A DNA stretch of 64,000 nucleotides from Gongronella butleri (lineage: Eukaryota > Mucoromycota > Mucoromycetes > Mucorales > Cunninghamellaceae), in contig JAIWZP010000085.1 of assembly GCA_025201375.1 (NCBI GenBank), forward strand, positions 28,328-92,327. Reading direction: 5' to 3'. This document shows, piece by piece, positions 54,310-63,877 of the stretch. The notes under the pieces are model-generated. The model had not been told where the DNA came from, searched no databases, and saw nothing but the letters and a program-made list of their open reading frames with translations. Within the stretch, counting starts at the first letter, position 1. Each line of letters starts with the position of its first letter. The translations under genes were made by a program, and so were the position numbers.

Positions 54310-55355
54310 TAAATAAGACTTCAATGCGCATAGCAACCCTCAATGCGAGGACGTTGCTCACCACCACACACAACCCATCCAAAACCGCATTTTTACAATA
54401 CATCCTCCGACACCGTACACACGACATAGACATCATATGCCTTCAAGACATCATCAACTCCACAGCCGCCACAGAGAATCCCAACGAACAGCAAATTGAT
54501 CGCCTCGAAAGACTTCTAGCGGGACGGCATTACTGCATCACCGGCAGAACGGTCATCATCTGCATCAACCGGAAATACAACCTGACAGATCCCAGCAAAT
54601 CCGAGGACGGACGCATCATGACGGCCTCCATCATCGACTCCAGAACTGACACCAAGATAGGCAACATCGCAAATACATACCTGCCGCCCCAACGAAGCGG
54701 GCGACGACGAGCCCTCCGAGAACTCATGAATCACCCCAACATTGCAGCGCACGTCAACGAATCATGGATCATCTGTGGAGATTTCAACCTGAAATTCTAC
54801 CAGCCTCAGGACGCCCACGAAGATCAACAGCTCGTAGACAGCTTTACCAGTAGCTACACGGACCTGATCCGCATCACCTCACGCTCTGATGAAAGGATCG
54901 CACACATCCCCCTACCAACGTTCCGATCCAGCCAAGGACGCCGCACCACCATTGATTACATCCTCAGCAACGCGAACATCTGTGGAAGCGCCATCCGATC
55001 GGGCCAGAAATACATCCCCCACGCATTATGGACGGACCCAGCCCGTACTGCCCCTTATGCAACAACAACGCCATTGAAGACATCCAACACTTTTGGATTC
55101 AATGTCCCCATAAACATGCGATATGGTCATATGTATTCGCCGGAAATCCTTGGAACACCGTCAGATTCAAAGTGTCCAAGACAATCTGGAATGTCAAGCA
55201 AGCATCCCATGAAGACATCGAAAAAGTTGCGTGGGGTCCCCACTCCCCGATTTATTATCCTTTTATCCACAATTGAACACAATTTTGAAAGCGCCGCCGC
55301 GCTAATCCCTCTGAATAACCCCATGAATATCCCCTTACCCGAAGTTATACATTGA
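54306..55355 (+). pseudogene. Element C ORF2: endonuclease domain with deletion
   Basis: Opens MINKTSMRIATLNARTLLTT, with ICLQDIIN, IICGDFN and TIDYILSN, the active-site blocks of an apurinic-type endonuclease. The reading frame continues past the deletion at 55035 but into the wrong frame of the C-terminal region, so the knuckle (CPLCNNNAIEDIQHFW) is read only in a second frame (55028-55276). No reverse transcriptase is present. The element could not move on its own. Confidence 0.8.
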
Positions 55356-55410
55356 TTAAAGCTTTTGTTTTTATACAAAAAAAAAAAACTATTTTGTATT
55401 AAATTAAAAA

Positions 55411-55467
55411 ACACGTGACAAACATTTTTTTGCATAAAACACGTGACAAACATTTCTTTGTATTAAA
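55411..55467. repeat. Two tandem 28-29 bp repeats containing CACGTGACAAAC
   Basis: ACACGTGACAAACATTTTTTT then GCATAAA at 55411-55438 is followed directly by a variant at 55439-55467 (ATTTCTTTGTATTAAA). Each unit pairs the 12-mer with a T run and a TGYATWAAA string, which is the complement of the LINE 3' terminus. Confidence 0.7.
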
Positions 55468-56083
55468 ACACTTTTATTTCGCATAATTCATAATAATTCA
55501 GGGGAGCGGGGTTGTGGCATAGTAAGCATAAAAGGAGTGGGGAGACAATAATTGCATATTCGTGTAACGTGAGGGGTGGTTCACTGCGATACAGTTAATC
55601 TTGGTATGTTGCTAACTGTTGGGCACGGAGTGCCCGGGACATCGTGTGAGACCACTGCCTGTCACTGTTCATCACTTGGAAATGTTGGCGCCATAGTATG
55701 TCAAGTGTCCAACCAACTTTCGTCAATTCCGATGGTGTCGTTGAGAGGGGCGCGTAAATTGCGCGAAATAACTTGTCCTCAAGCTGCTGCCAAGGTATAC
55801 CGGGCCACATGTATGACCAGACGGCTCTTTTATGCGGGCAGGACAGCAGAAAGTGTGTCGCGTCCTCTATGGCTGCCATGTTGCATATCTTGCAGCTAGG
55901 GGAGGTGATTCCAGGGACTCGGTACAAGAAAAGCAATGCCTGTGTCGGGAGCTTGTCCTGGAGTGCGCGATACCAGACTTGGAGGGCTTTGTGTGGTATG
56001 CGCAGCGCGAATAACCGTTTCCATACTGTAGGTGAGTGCAGCCAGAATAGTTTGAGTTCGTTCTCTGGAGGTCGTGAGTCCGG
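55468..56083 (-). mobile_element. LINE 3' fragment (family C', ORF2 end)
   Basis: Minus-strand text ends at a stop near 55595 and includes ERLFALRIPHKAL-like text (VWKRLFALRIPHKALQVWYR), ALQDKLPTQALLFLYRVPGI and the knuckle CKICNMAAIEDATHFLLSCP. The family differs from A, B and C. The 3' UTR runs to about 55470, beside the tandem CACGTGACAAAC repeats. No 5' part is present. Confidence 0.65.
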
Positions 56084-56096
56084 ACACGTGACAAAC

Positions 56097-58495
56097 TTTT
56101 TTTTTTTTGTATAAAAAACAAAAGCTTCAATCAATGTATAACTTCGGGTAAGGGGATATTCATGGGGTTATTCAAAGGGATTAGCGCGGCGGCACTTTCA
56201 AAATTGGGTTCAATTGTGGATAAAAGGATAATAAATCGGGGAGTGGGGCGGGGGATAATTCAAATTCGAATTGAACGTGATTTGCTTGAAGCTATTATCC
56301 GTTAGAATCCGGTAATAGCTCCAAATACGCACGGCGGATAGCATTGTGGGACCGTGGGATACCGTTCAGAGTGCACATGTAGTGGGTTCGCCAAATGGTC
56401 GGCATACCCCACGCAACTTTTTCGATGTCTTCATGGGATGCTTGCTTGACATTCCAGATTGTCTTGGACACTTTGAATTTGACGGTGTTCCAAGGTTTTC
56501 CGGCGAATACATATGACCATATCGCTCGTTTATGGGGACATTGAATCCAAAAGTGTTGGATGTCTTCAATGGCGTTGCTGTTGCATAAGGGGCAGTACGG
56601 GCTTTGGTCTTGCAGCAGGCCTAAATTCTGGCGATATTGCGTTGTGGCGATCTTTCCCTGCAGTGTCCGATACCAGTATTCGAATACCTTGTGTGGTATC
56701 TGGAGTCGATGCAACTTTTTCCACGTGGCGGGGCGGATCCGCCGATGTTGCGACAGTTCATGACCTGGGGGACGGGTCTCTGGTCGGAATACCCATCGTG
56801 CTTGGGGGTGCAGAAGGGCTCGGATATCGCTCGGCTTAGCCAAGTGGTAGCGGATGGGCTTCTTGGGGTCTGCCGTGATGACTCTTCTGCCTGTGGGGCT
56901 GCCCATGAGGGAATTGCCCGTGCCACCTTGATGATCGCCGCTAAACGAGGGAATTTCGCTGAGGGTGGGTGTACGCTGTCGATAGCCTCCCACAGATTGG
57001 CCACCGTTTCCCATGCCGGCCTTGGCGAGCCATTGAGCGAGATGAAGCATGTTTTGGACTCATTTGGCGATTGGTGGCGGGTGAAGTCAGGAATCGTCCT
57101 ATGTACGCGTGTAGGGCATCGGCTTGGGCAAGCGGATTGATGATGCCGAGCCCGCCCTCCATCTTTGGCAGTTGGAGCAGCTCGTCCTTGATGCGGGTTC
57201 GGTGGCGGACGAAGTCGCAGACCATGCGGTTGGCCCTTTTCAGCATGTCTTTGGAAAGGGGCGTGACTCTGGTGACGTGCCACAGGCGAGCCAAGATGAG
57301 CGAGTTGGCCACTAGGGATCGACCCATAATCGTGAGATTCCTTTGCCGGAGAATCGCTATTTGTCGCTGAATCTTGTTAAGCAGGATCTCTTCCGCGCGC
57401 TGGAGGTGCGCTGCCTTGTGCCATAGTGGGTAGCCTAGGTAGATCATCGGGTCCTCCGCGTCTTTATCGTACCAGTTAGCCTGTTGCGTGTTCGCAATTG
57501 CTTGCCAGAGGGGGTGTGCGGAGCCCGTGAGCGGCATGAATACGGTCTTCTGTCCAATTCTTCGTACTTCTTGCCTTCCACGGGAGTCTTGTCTAAGAAG
57601 ACCTTAACATTGCCTTCGAACCAGCCCCTGTGGGTGAATTTCACGATTTTCACAACTTTGCCGAAAAAGCGCATCGACTTTCGGAGGCCGACGACCATCT
57701 CCTCGTCAGTCTCCTTGGCTTGCAATTGGCTGATCGAGATTTCAACCATTTTTGTGTTACTACTGACATTCGAGACCAGGGCACCCTTGTATTGGACCCC
57801 CTTGATGGTGAGTCCCACCTCTATGGCCTTCTTGGTGTCCTCCTTGTTCTTGAACTTGTATTCCACCATCATACGATCTTCATTGTCACGACCCACCTTT
57901 GCAATGGGTCGGACCGCCTTGTTGACCGAGTCACCGAGCTGTTCCTGAATGGCAGAATAGGCTTCCGCGAGTCCTCGTAGCTTTCCGTAGGTAAATCAAA
58001 CACCACCGCCCCCATACGCAGATCGTTTTGGAGGAGTGCTGTCGCCTTTGACACCATATTCTTTGCACGATAGGAAGGGTCTTCCCACATGGTAGTCGCT
58101 TCCATGGTATCCTTTCGTCCTTTCGCCGTCACTTTGCGCATGGTTCTCGGAACCACGGCCGTCGGAGACTGCAGGTTCTTCTGGAGGACCTGAGCATAAG
58201 ACACCGTCGTCCAGGACGTGTCCGGAGTCGTAGGCATCGTTGGTATGCCGCTTTGCAGGGGTTGCAGTAGTTGGAAGTTGGTAAAGGGTGTAATTTAGGC
58301 GCTTAAAGGTTTATCCGGGGTAGTGTCGGGGTCCTTAAGCGAAAGAGAAGTTGATAGAACTTTTGGCCCGCCGGGGGAGGCCATGTTGGTAGTGATGGTG
58401 GTGTACTGTCTTAAAGTCAGGTCAGTTACGAGTATAGTTGTTGCAAAAGTGTCGCGTAATAGTTTAGCCGTTTCGATTAAAACAAGGAACGCGAA

Positions 58496-58499
<4 letters not shown>
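56097..58499 (-). mobile_element. LINE mosaic F: leader and parts from three families
   Basis: From 58499 on the minus strand: CTCTTTCGC terminus, the family A leader and first codons of its ORF1 (MASPGGPKVLS), then a second terminus (58339-58347) and family B leader with ORF1 start at 58237 (MPTTPDTSWTTVSYAQVLQK). ORF1 loses a base near 57960, continues to VKVFLDKTPVEGKKYEEL and then switches near 57550 to family A ORF2 (MPLTGSAHPLWQAIANTQQA). It later switches to a family C tail (CPLCNSNAIEDIQHFWIQCP, stop near 56295), ending in the C-type 3' UTR and an A12 tail (56097-56108). About 2.4 kb remain. Confidence 0.8.
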
Positions 58500-58552
<53 letters not shown>

Positions 58553-58695
58553 CATAAATCTTTATTAAAACAATAATCATAAGGGTAAGGGGGCCTAACC
58601 AGGTCGACGATATCGAAACTTGTGAATGGGAAGGGATAGGAACATAATGGTAAATCAGATAATCAGTCGGGAGTGGGGGTTGGGATCATAATATT

Positions 58696-61600
58696 TTAAC
58701 GATTGAAGAAGTCCGTCCAGTAACGGCGCCACACCTCATAAAGGGTGGACACGAATTGGACATGGGTGGGGAGAGAGGGTCGGGATGGTGGATATAATAA
58801 CAGTCGGAATGGGTCCCCCCTTTGCATATCTGGGGGCGTGGTGTTGAGCCATATGTTCTGGGCTTTCGGGCATAGGAATAGCATATGTAGGGTATCAGAT
58901 TCTACATTGCCTGGGCAGGACTGGCAAGACGGGGACGAGTCCGGGTCCCATTTCCGTTTGTTGGCCGCGGGTATCCGATCCATGATATACAGCCACCAGA
59001 CCTGGCGCGCGGCTGGTGTTACTGGTAACCGCCAAAAGGCCTTCCAGTGCGCCTCCTTGTCCCACCGGTGGATGACATGGGGGACCTTGGGCACCGAGGT
59101 CGGATAGAGCTCTTCTTTGGCCGCAGTGGCGCGAATTTGACGCATTGCTCGGGGAGGCATTTGCCAGTCCAGACCTGACGTGGGATCTTCGATGAGGGCT
59201 GCTAGTTTGGCCAGCCGCTGCACCATTGGTCGGTTGCGGATGCGCTGTAGAGACACCAGATCGTCGATGGTCACATGTATGCTGTTCACTTCGGGGCCGA
59301 GTCTTTGTCGCGGGAGCCACGCGTTACGCACGAACTCCTGCATGCGTGCCTGCATTTGGCGATTGGTGGCGGGTGAAGTCAGGAATCGTCCTATGTACGC
59401 GTGTAGGGCGTCGGCCTGGGCGAGCGGATTGATGATGCCGAGTCCGCCCTCCATCTTTGGCAATTGAAGTAGTTCGTCCTTGATGCGGGTTCGGTGGCGG
59501 ACGAAGTCGCATACCATGCGGTTGGCCCTCTTCAGCATGTCTTTGGAAAGGGGCGTGACTCTGGTGACGTGCCACAGGCGAGACAAGATGAGCGAGTTGG
59601 CCACTAGGGATCGACCCATGATCGTGAGGTTCCTTTGCTGGAGGATCGCTATTTGTCTCTGGATCTTGCTAAGCATGCTCTCTTCCGCGCGCTGTAGATG
59701 CGCTGCCTTGTGCCATAGGGGGTATCCTAGGTAGATCATCGGGTTTTCAGCGTCCTTATCGTACCAGGTAGCCTGTTGCGTGCTCGCAATTGCTTGCCAA
59801 AGAGGGTGTGCAGAGCCCGTGAGCGGCATGAATACTGTCTTCTGGGCATTGAATCGAGCATTGGAGGCGGCCGAATAGGATTCCAATATTGCTTGGATGT
59901 ATCCCCAGTGCCTGTGGCTCTTGGCGATCACGGTGATATCGTCAGCGTATGCCAGTACCTCAAGGTCTAGCCGGATCGGTGGCAGGTGTCTTAGATTGAC
60001 TTGGTGTGCTGTCAATTCGCGCAATCTGCGTAGCATGGGCTCCAGAGCGATATTGAACAATAGGGGCGACAGGGGATCACCTTGGCGGAGTCCTCTTTGT
60101 TGTTGGATGGGGGCTGTAACCCAGCCATTTACCGACGCAATAATCTGGTTGTCGAAATACAGAGCCATGATGGTCTTCACAAACTTGCTTGGGAAGCCGT
60201 ATTGTACGAGCACCGCCTTAAGGTATTCTGGGTGGATCCGGTCATAAGCCTTCTCCTGGTCCAGGAAGATGGCCACTTCCTGGGAGTGAGGGCTATGACT
60301 GCGTCGGTCTTCCATGAGGGCGGAGAGAGCCCAGCCGTGATCCGCTATTTGTCGATGTCTAAGGAACCCCTTCTGGTCTGGATGGATCATCGTGCGCAGT
60401 ACCCGTTGTATCCGGTTGGCGAGGATCTTCGTATGGATCTTGCAATCTGAGTTCAACATAGACAAGGGCCGCCAGTTGGCTAGCGTAGAGCGGTCACCTT
60501 TTTTGTACAGGACAATAAGCTTGGCTTTTTTCCATGATGTTGGTACAATGCCTTCTGTCACGTCTTGCATGACCTCCAGTAGCAGGTTGAGAGCATGGTC
60601 CGATTTGCTGATGATGAAGTGCAACAATTCGAACGAGATGCCGTCTAATCCGGGTGATCGATCCTTGGGGCTGTGTGCCAATGCTTCCAGAACCTCAATG
60701 CGTGATGGCGGTTCGGCCATGTTGTCTAGTAGTTGAGGGGGGACATGACGATCGTGTCGGGCTGCCTCGCACATGCTTTGGATCTGTTGGGCCTCCACTG
60801 GTTGTGCCCTGTATAGCTCTTGGTAGTAATCATGGGTGATCCGACAGAGATCCTCTTTGTTTGTGCAGAGTTCTCCTGACTCCGGGTCCCTCAGGTGATC
60901 GAGGGATACCTGCGATTGCCTAGTCTGGAGAGTGCGGTAGAAATACCTATTGCTTCTCTCGCCTTGCTCTAGCCACTTCGTGGCCGAGCGTACCCGGAGT
61001 GATTCCATCCTCTGGAGGGTGAAATCATCGATGGCTCGTTCTACCTCTAGCACCGATTCTAGAGCGCGGGGATCTGTACAAAGAGGCTTTTCCTTTTGGG
61101 CACTAAGAGGCTGGTCCTGTATCAGTCTGAGAGGCTGTTCATGGATTTCTCCATCGCGTTGGGCTTGGATTAGCTCTTCGCGACGGTGTTGTAGCTCCAG
61201 GAATGTCGAACGGCGTTCTTTCTTGGTTAGCTCGCTTAGCTCTCTTGTGAACAATGTGAGGCTGGTCTTGAATGAATCCCATTTGGAGTGCGGGGGCGCA
61301 TTCTTGGCAGGCCTTTCAAAGAATCTATCAAGGAAACCTTCGAGAGACTCGCAGAACTCCTCATTTTTCAGCAGGGAGTTGTTAAACCTATAAGTGCCTG
61401 GGCCAGTTGTGGCGTGATCGATGCGCATGTCCACATATAGGAGCTCGTGGTCTGTCCAAGCTGTGTCAGGGTAGTGGTGCGATCCGGCGGCAAAGGTGGC
61501 GTCCATCGCTAAGCCGTTGCCGAATACATAATCGATTGTCGTTCCAACCCATCTGTCGTGGTATTTGCGACGCCAAGTGGCCTCTGGTCTGTAGGGGAGA

Positions 61601-62094
61601 AGCCTGTGTGTCCATGTGTTTTGCTTGATCAGATCCTGAAATTGAGGCTGGAGGGCGCTGAGAAATTCTCTCTCATTCGGACTGGGTCTGTCATAGGCGT
61701 GTAAATTCCAATCTCCACAGAATAGCACTGGGACTTCCGCTGCTATGAGGCCTGGGATCTCAGGCAGAAGGTGTTCGAGGAATCTTTGGCGGGCTGTCAC
61801 GGCGGCAGGGGCATACATATTGATGATTTTGCATATGGTTTTTCCGGTGGAGTCGGCGACGTTGGCGGTCATAACTCGGTTGTCATATAAGGATTGGGTA
61901 TCTTGCAATGTGAAACGGGTGTTGGTGCATACGATTGCTGTGTGGGCTTTAGCATAAAAGGATCGGTTGTTCCAGCGTCTGCTTAGAAGGGAGGTATTCC
62001 ATTCTGAGAGTTCGCCATTAGGTGATTGTATGTGTTGAACCTCCTGGAGGCATATGATGTCGACTTTGTGTGTAGCATAGGTTGTGTGTAGCAT
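58696..62094 (-). pseudogene. Element A ORF2: endonuclease-reverse transcriptase, frame broken near start
   Basis: 1132 codons remain open after the frameshift at 62068-62099. Endonuclease: YATHKVDIICLQEVQHIQSP, then VPVLFCGDWNLHAYDRP and TTIDYVFGN (about 1-230). Reverse transcriptase (about 460-740): DRSPGLDGISFELLHFIISK, IFLDQEKAYDRIHPEYL, GDPLSPLLFNIALEPMLRRL and LEVLAYADDITVIAK, with the YADD catalytic pair. C-terminal knuckle (about 1030-1100): CQSCPGNVESDTLHMLFLCP. The original start MNRTPPPIRVGSLNGRRLLP (62212) is in the other frame because of the 16-bp duplication. No other defect is visible. Confidence 0.88.
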
Positions 62095-62099
62095 AGGTT
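62068..62099 (-). repeat. 16-bp tandem duplication that shifts ORF2
   Basis: GTGTGTAGCATAGGTT occurs at 62068-62083 and again, identically, at 62084-62099. One unit too many changes the frame between LLAHLSTYATH and KVDIICLQEV. Confidence 0.95.
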
Positions 62100-62211
62100 G
62101 ATAGATGGGCGAGCAGCCCTAGTTTCTTGTGAGTGTTGGTGTTGTTGGTGAGGGGGAGTAGGCGTCTCCCGTTCAGAGAGCCTACACGAATAGGAGGTGG
62201 AGTCCTATTCA

Positions 62212-63621
62212 TTAATTCGATGATTGGGATTCGAAGGGCTCCATACGGCCCTTCTCGATCGCGCGAACTTGATCATCAGTGCTATAATACGAGTCATTCA
62301 CCAGTTTCACCATAGGCGGACGTTCGACCTCCATCAATTTCCTGTCGAGCTCGTCCATTTCCTCTTGATTGTCGACGTGCATGCCCTTCCCCGTGCTCAT
62401 GGGTGCATATTTCGAATACAATGTGCCCGAGGGGCCAGTCGGAGAGCCTGGACGGCTTTCGGCTTCTGCGTCCATATCCTCGTCTTCACCAGCGGCCTGG
62501 GTGGGTCGGTACAGGATGTCCTTGGAGCCTGTCTCCGAGCCTGAATCCTGTATGCGTTGCGCGCATTGGTCTTCATCACCTTCCTGATAAGGTGCCGCCT
62601 CCATAGGCACATTTTCTTGCACCTGTGCCTTCTCCTGGTCATCCTCGCGGTCCGAATCCAACATGGATTGGGCATCCGGGTCGTTGGGAACATTGAGACG
62701 CTCCACCACCGCTTCCTGGGTAGGTGTCTGCTTGGTTGGGCTTCTAAGCATCGGTTTCTTGAATTGGCATTCCCTCTTGAAATGGCCCAATTGGCCACAG
62801 CCATAGCATCGTCGTTGGGGGCACTCGGCCTTGATGTGGCCCACCTGTCTGCACTGATTGCAGATAGGGGGGGCCCCACGATACGTCACCGGGACCACGA
62901 TGTCCCATTGGGTGAGCACAATCGAGCGCTGCAGGGGGAGATATTTTTTGTCCTCTCCTGGGACCTCCGGATCGAAGGAGCGATCCAATAACACCGATAA
63001 TTCACCTTCATAGAACGCGCCACGGAGACCCTTGCTGATCTCCAGGACTCTGCCGTACGCTTGGCAGGACTCGAGCATGCCTTGCACCAACTCCTCGTCT
63101 TCCACGAGAGGACCATAACGGATAAATACTCTGGTAAGGGCCATAGGGACCTTCTGATTATCCCCTCTCTTGCTAGGGGTAGCCAGGTAGGTCACCCCCT
63201 TAACCACTACCCCTTGCGTGATTGCTTTCTCCACTGACTCGGTGGTCTTGAACGCGACATCCAGGAGTGTAAAATCCTTATCTTGGTTGTCTTCGGTAAT
63301 AGGGGTTGCCCCAATAATGGGTCCCACCTCCTTGGCAATCAGCTGATACATCTCCACTGTACTGTTGAAGTGGCCAGTGGGAAGCTCAAAAAGAGCATGC
63401 GTTGGGTTAAGTGCACGTTGGTACAGACGTTCCACGTTATGGACACGCAAGTCGCCCTTCAGGCTGGGGTCCGCGTAGAGCCGCTCGAAATTCGTTGTCA
63501 CTCGTCCGAAAATAGACTTCTTGTCGGGTGCCGTTTGATGCACTCGGAATGGTTTAAATGCTGCTGCTGCTGATACAGCTTGCGCATATGATAGAACTTT
63601 TGGCCCGCCGGGGGAGGCCAT
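62212..63621 (-). CDS. Element A ORF1 (Gag-like, RRM-like domain plus two CCHC knuckles)
   Basis: 469 residues, unbroken. The start MASPGGPKVLSYAQAVSAAA carries the SYAQ box. A conserved middle domain is seen at TRVFIRYGPLVEDEELVQGM with YGRVLEISK and FYEGELSVLLDRSF, matching the same order in elements B and C. Two CCHC knuckles follow: CNQCRQVGHIKAEC and CYGCGQLGHFKREC. The C terminus is acidic and ends QSSN. It presumably binds the element RNA to form the ribonucleoprotein particle. Its stop overlaps the ORF2 ATG by one base (TAATG). Confidence 0.85.
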   Translation of the reverse strand: MASPGGPKVLSYAQAVSAAAAFKPFRVHQTAPDKKSIFGRVTTNFERLYADPSLKGDLRVHNVERLYQRALNPTHALFELPTGHFNSTVEMYQLIAKEVGPIIGATPITEDNQDKDFTLLDVAFKTTESVEKAITQGVVVKGVTYLATPSKRGDNQKVPMALTRVFIRYGPLVEDEELVQGMLESCQAYGRVLEISKGLRGAFYEGELSVLLDRSFDPEVPGEDKKYLPLQRSIVLTQWDIVVPVTYRGAPPICNQCRQVGHIKAECPQRRCYGCGQLGHFKRECQFKKPMLRSPTKQTPTQEAVVERLNVPNDPDAQSMLDSDREDDQEKAQVQENVPMEAAPYQEGDEDQCAQRIQDSGSETGSKDILYRPTQAAGEDEDMDAEAESRPGSPTGPSGTLYSKYAPMSTGKGMHVDNQEEMDELDRKLMEVERPPMVKLVNDSYYSTDDQVRAIEKGRMEPFESQSSN

Positions 63622-63877
63622 GTTGGTAGTGATGGTGGTGTACTGTCTTAAGGTCAGGTCAGTTACGAGTATAGTTGTTGCAAAAGTGTCGCGTAATAGT
63701 TTAGCCGTTTCGATTAAAACAAGGAACGCGAAAGAGAAGTTTTAAAGCCTAAAAAAGTGAAAAAAATGAAAAAAGAAACAAAAAAGTAAAAATATAAATA
63801 AAAAAGGCAAAAAAATTTTTTTTAAAATTAACTTTAATAAAATGTTTTTGAAAAATTACAAAAAAATCCAAAGTTCT

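Larger units (their letters stand above)
52900..55389 (+). mobile_element. LINE derivative C: complete ends, polymerase region deleted
   Basis: The only plus-strand element of the nest. It starts CTCTTTCGC (52900-52908), has a short leader, ORF1 (53006-54309), an ATGA overlap, ORF2 from 54306 and a 3' end TTTTTATAC plus A12 (55378-55389). In ORF2 the endonuclease is almost whole but the reverse transcriptase is missing: at GACC (55035-55038) the text jumps to the knuckle CPLCNNNAIEDIQHFWIQCP. The 3' UTR is the same as that of mosaic F (56110-56290). About 2.5 kb remain. Confidence 0.85.
58500..63736 (-). mobile_element. Near-complete LINE, element A (5.2 kb)
   Basis: 5' terminus CTCTTTCGC (63728-63736), leader of about 115 bp, ORF1 62212-63621, ORF2 from 62212 with a frameshift at 62068-62099, 3' UTR of about 150 bp (58545-58695) and an A45 tail (T run 58500-58544). 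Both ORFs are long and otherwise open. ORF2 has apurinic-type endonuclease, reverse transcriptase and a C-terminal CCHC-like knuckle; no RNase H domain is evident. The tail directly abuts the CTCTTTCGC of mosaic F, with no target sequence between. Only one short mutation separates it from an active coding structure. Confidence 0.9.

Noticed and set aside
55028..55276. Independent small gene with a CxxC...H..C knuckle
   Set aside because: It is the displaced frame of the ORF2 C terminus in element C, same as the frame in mosaic F.
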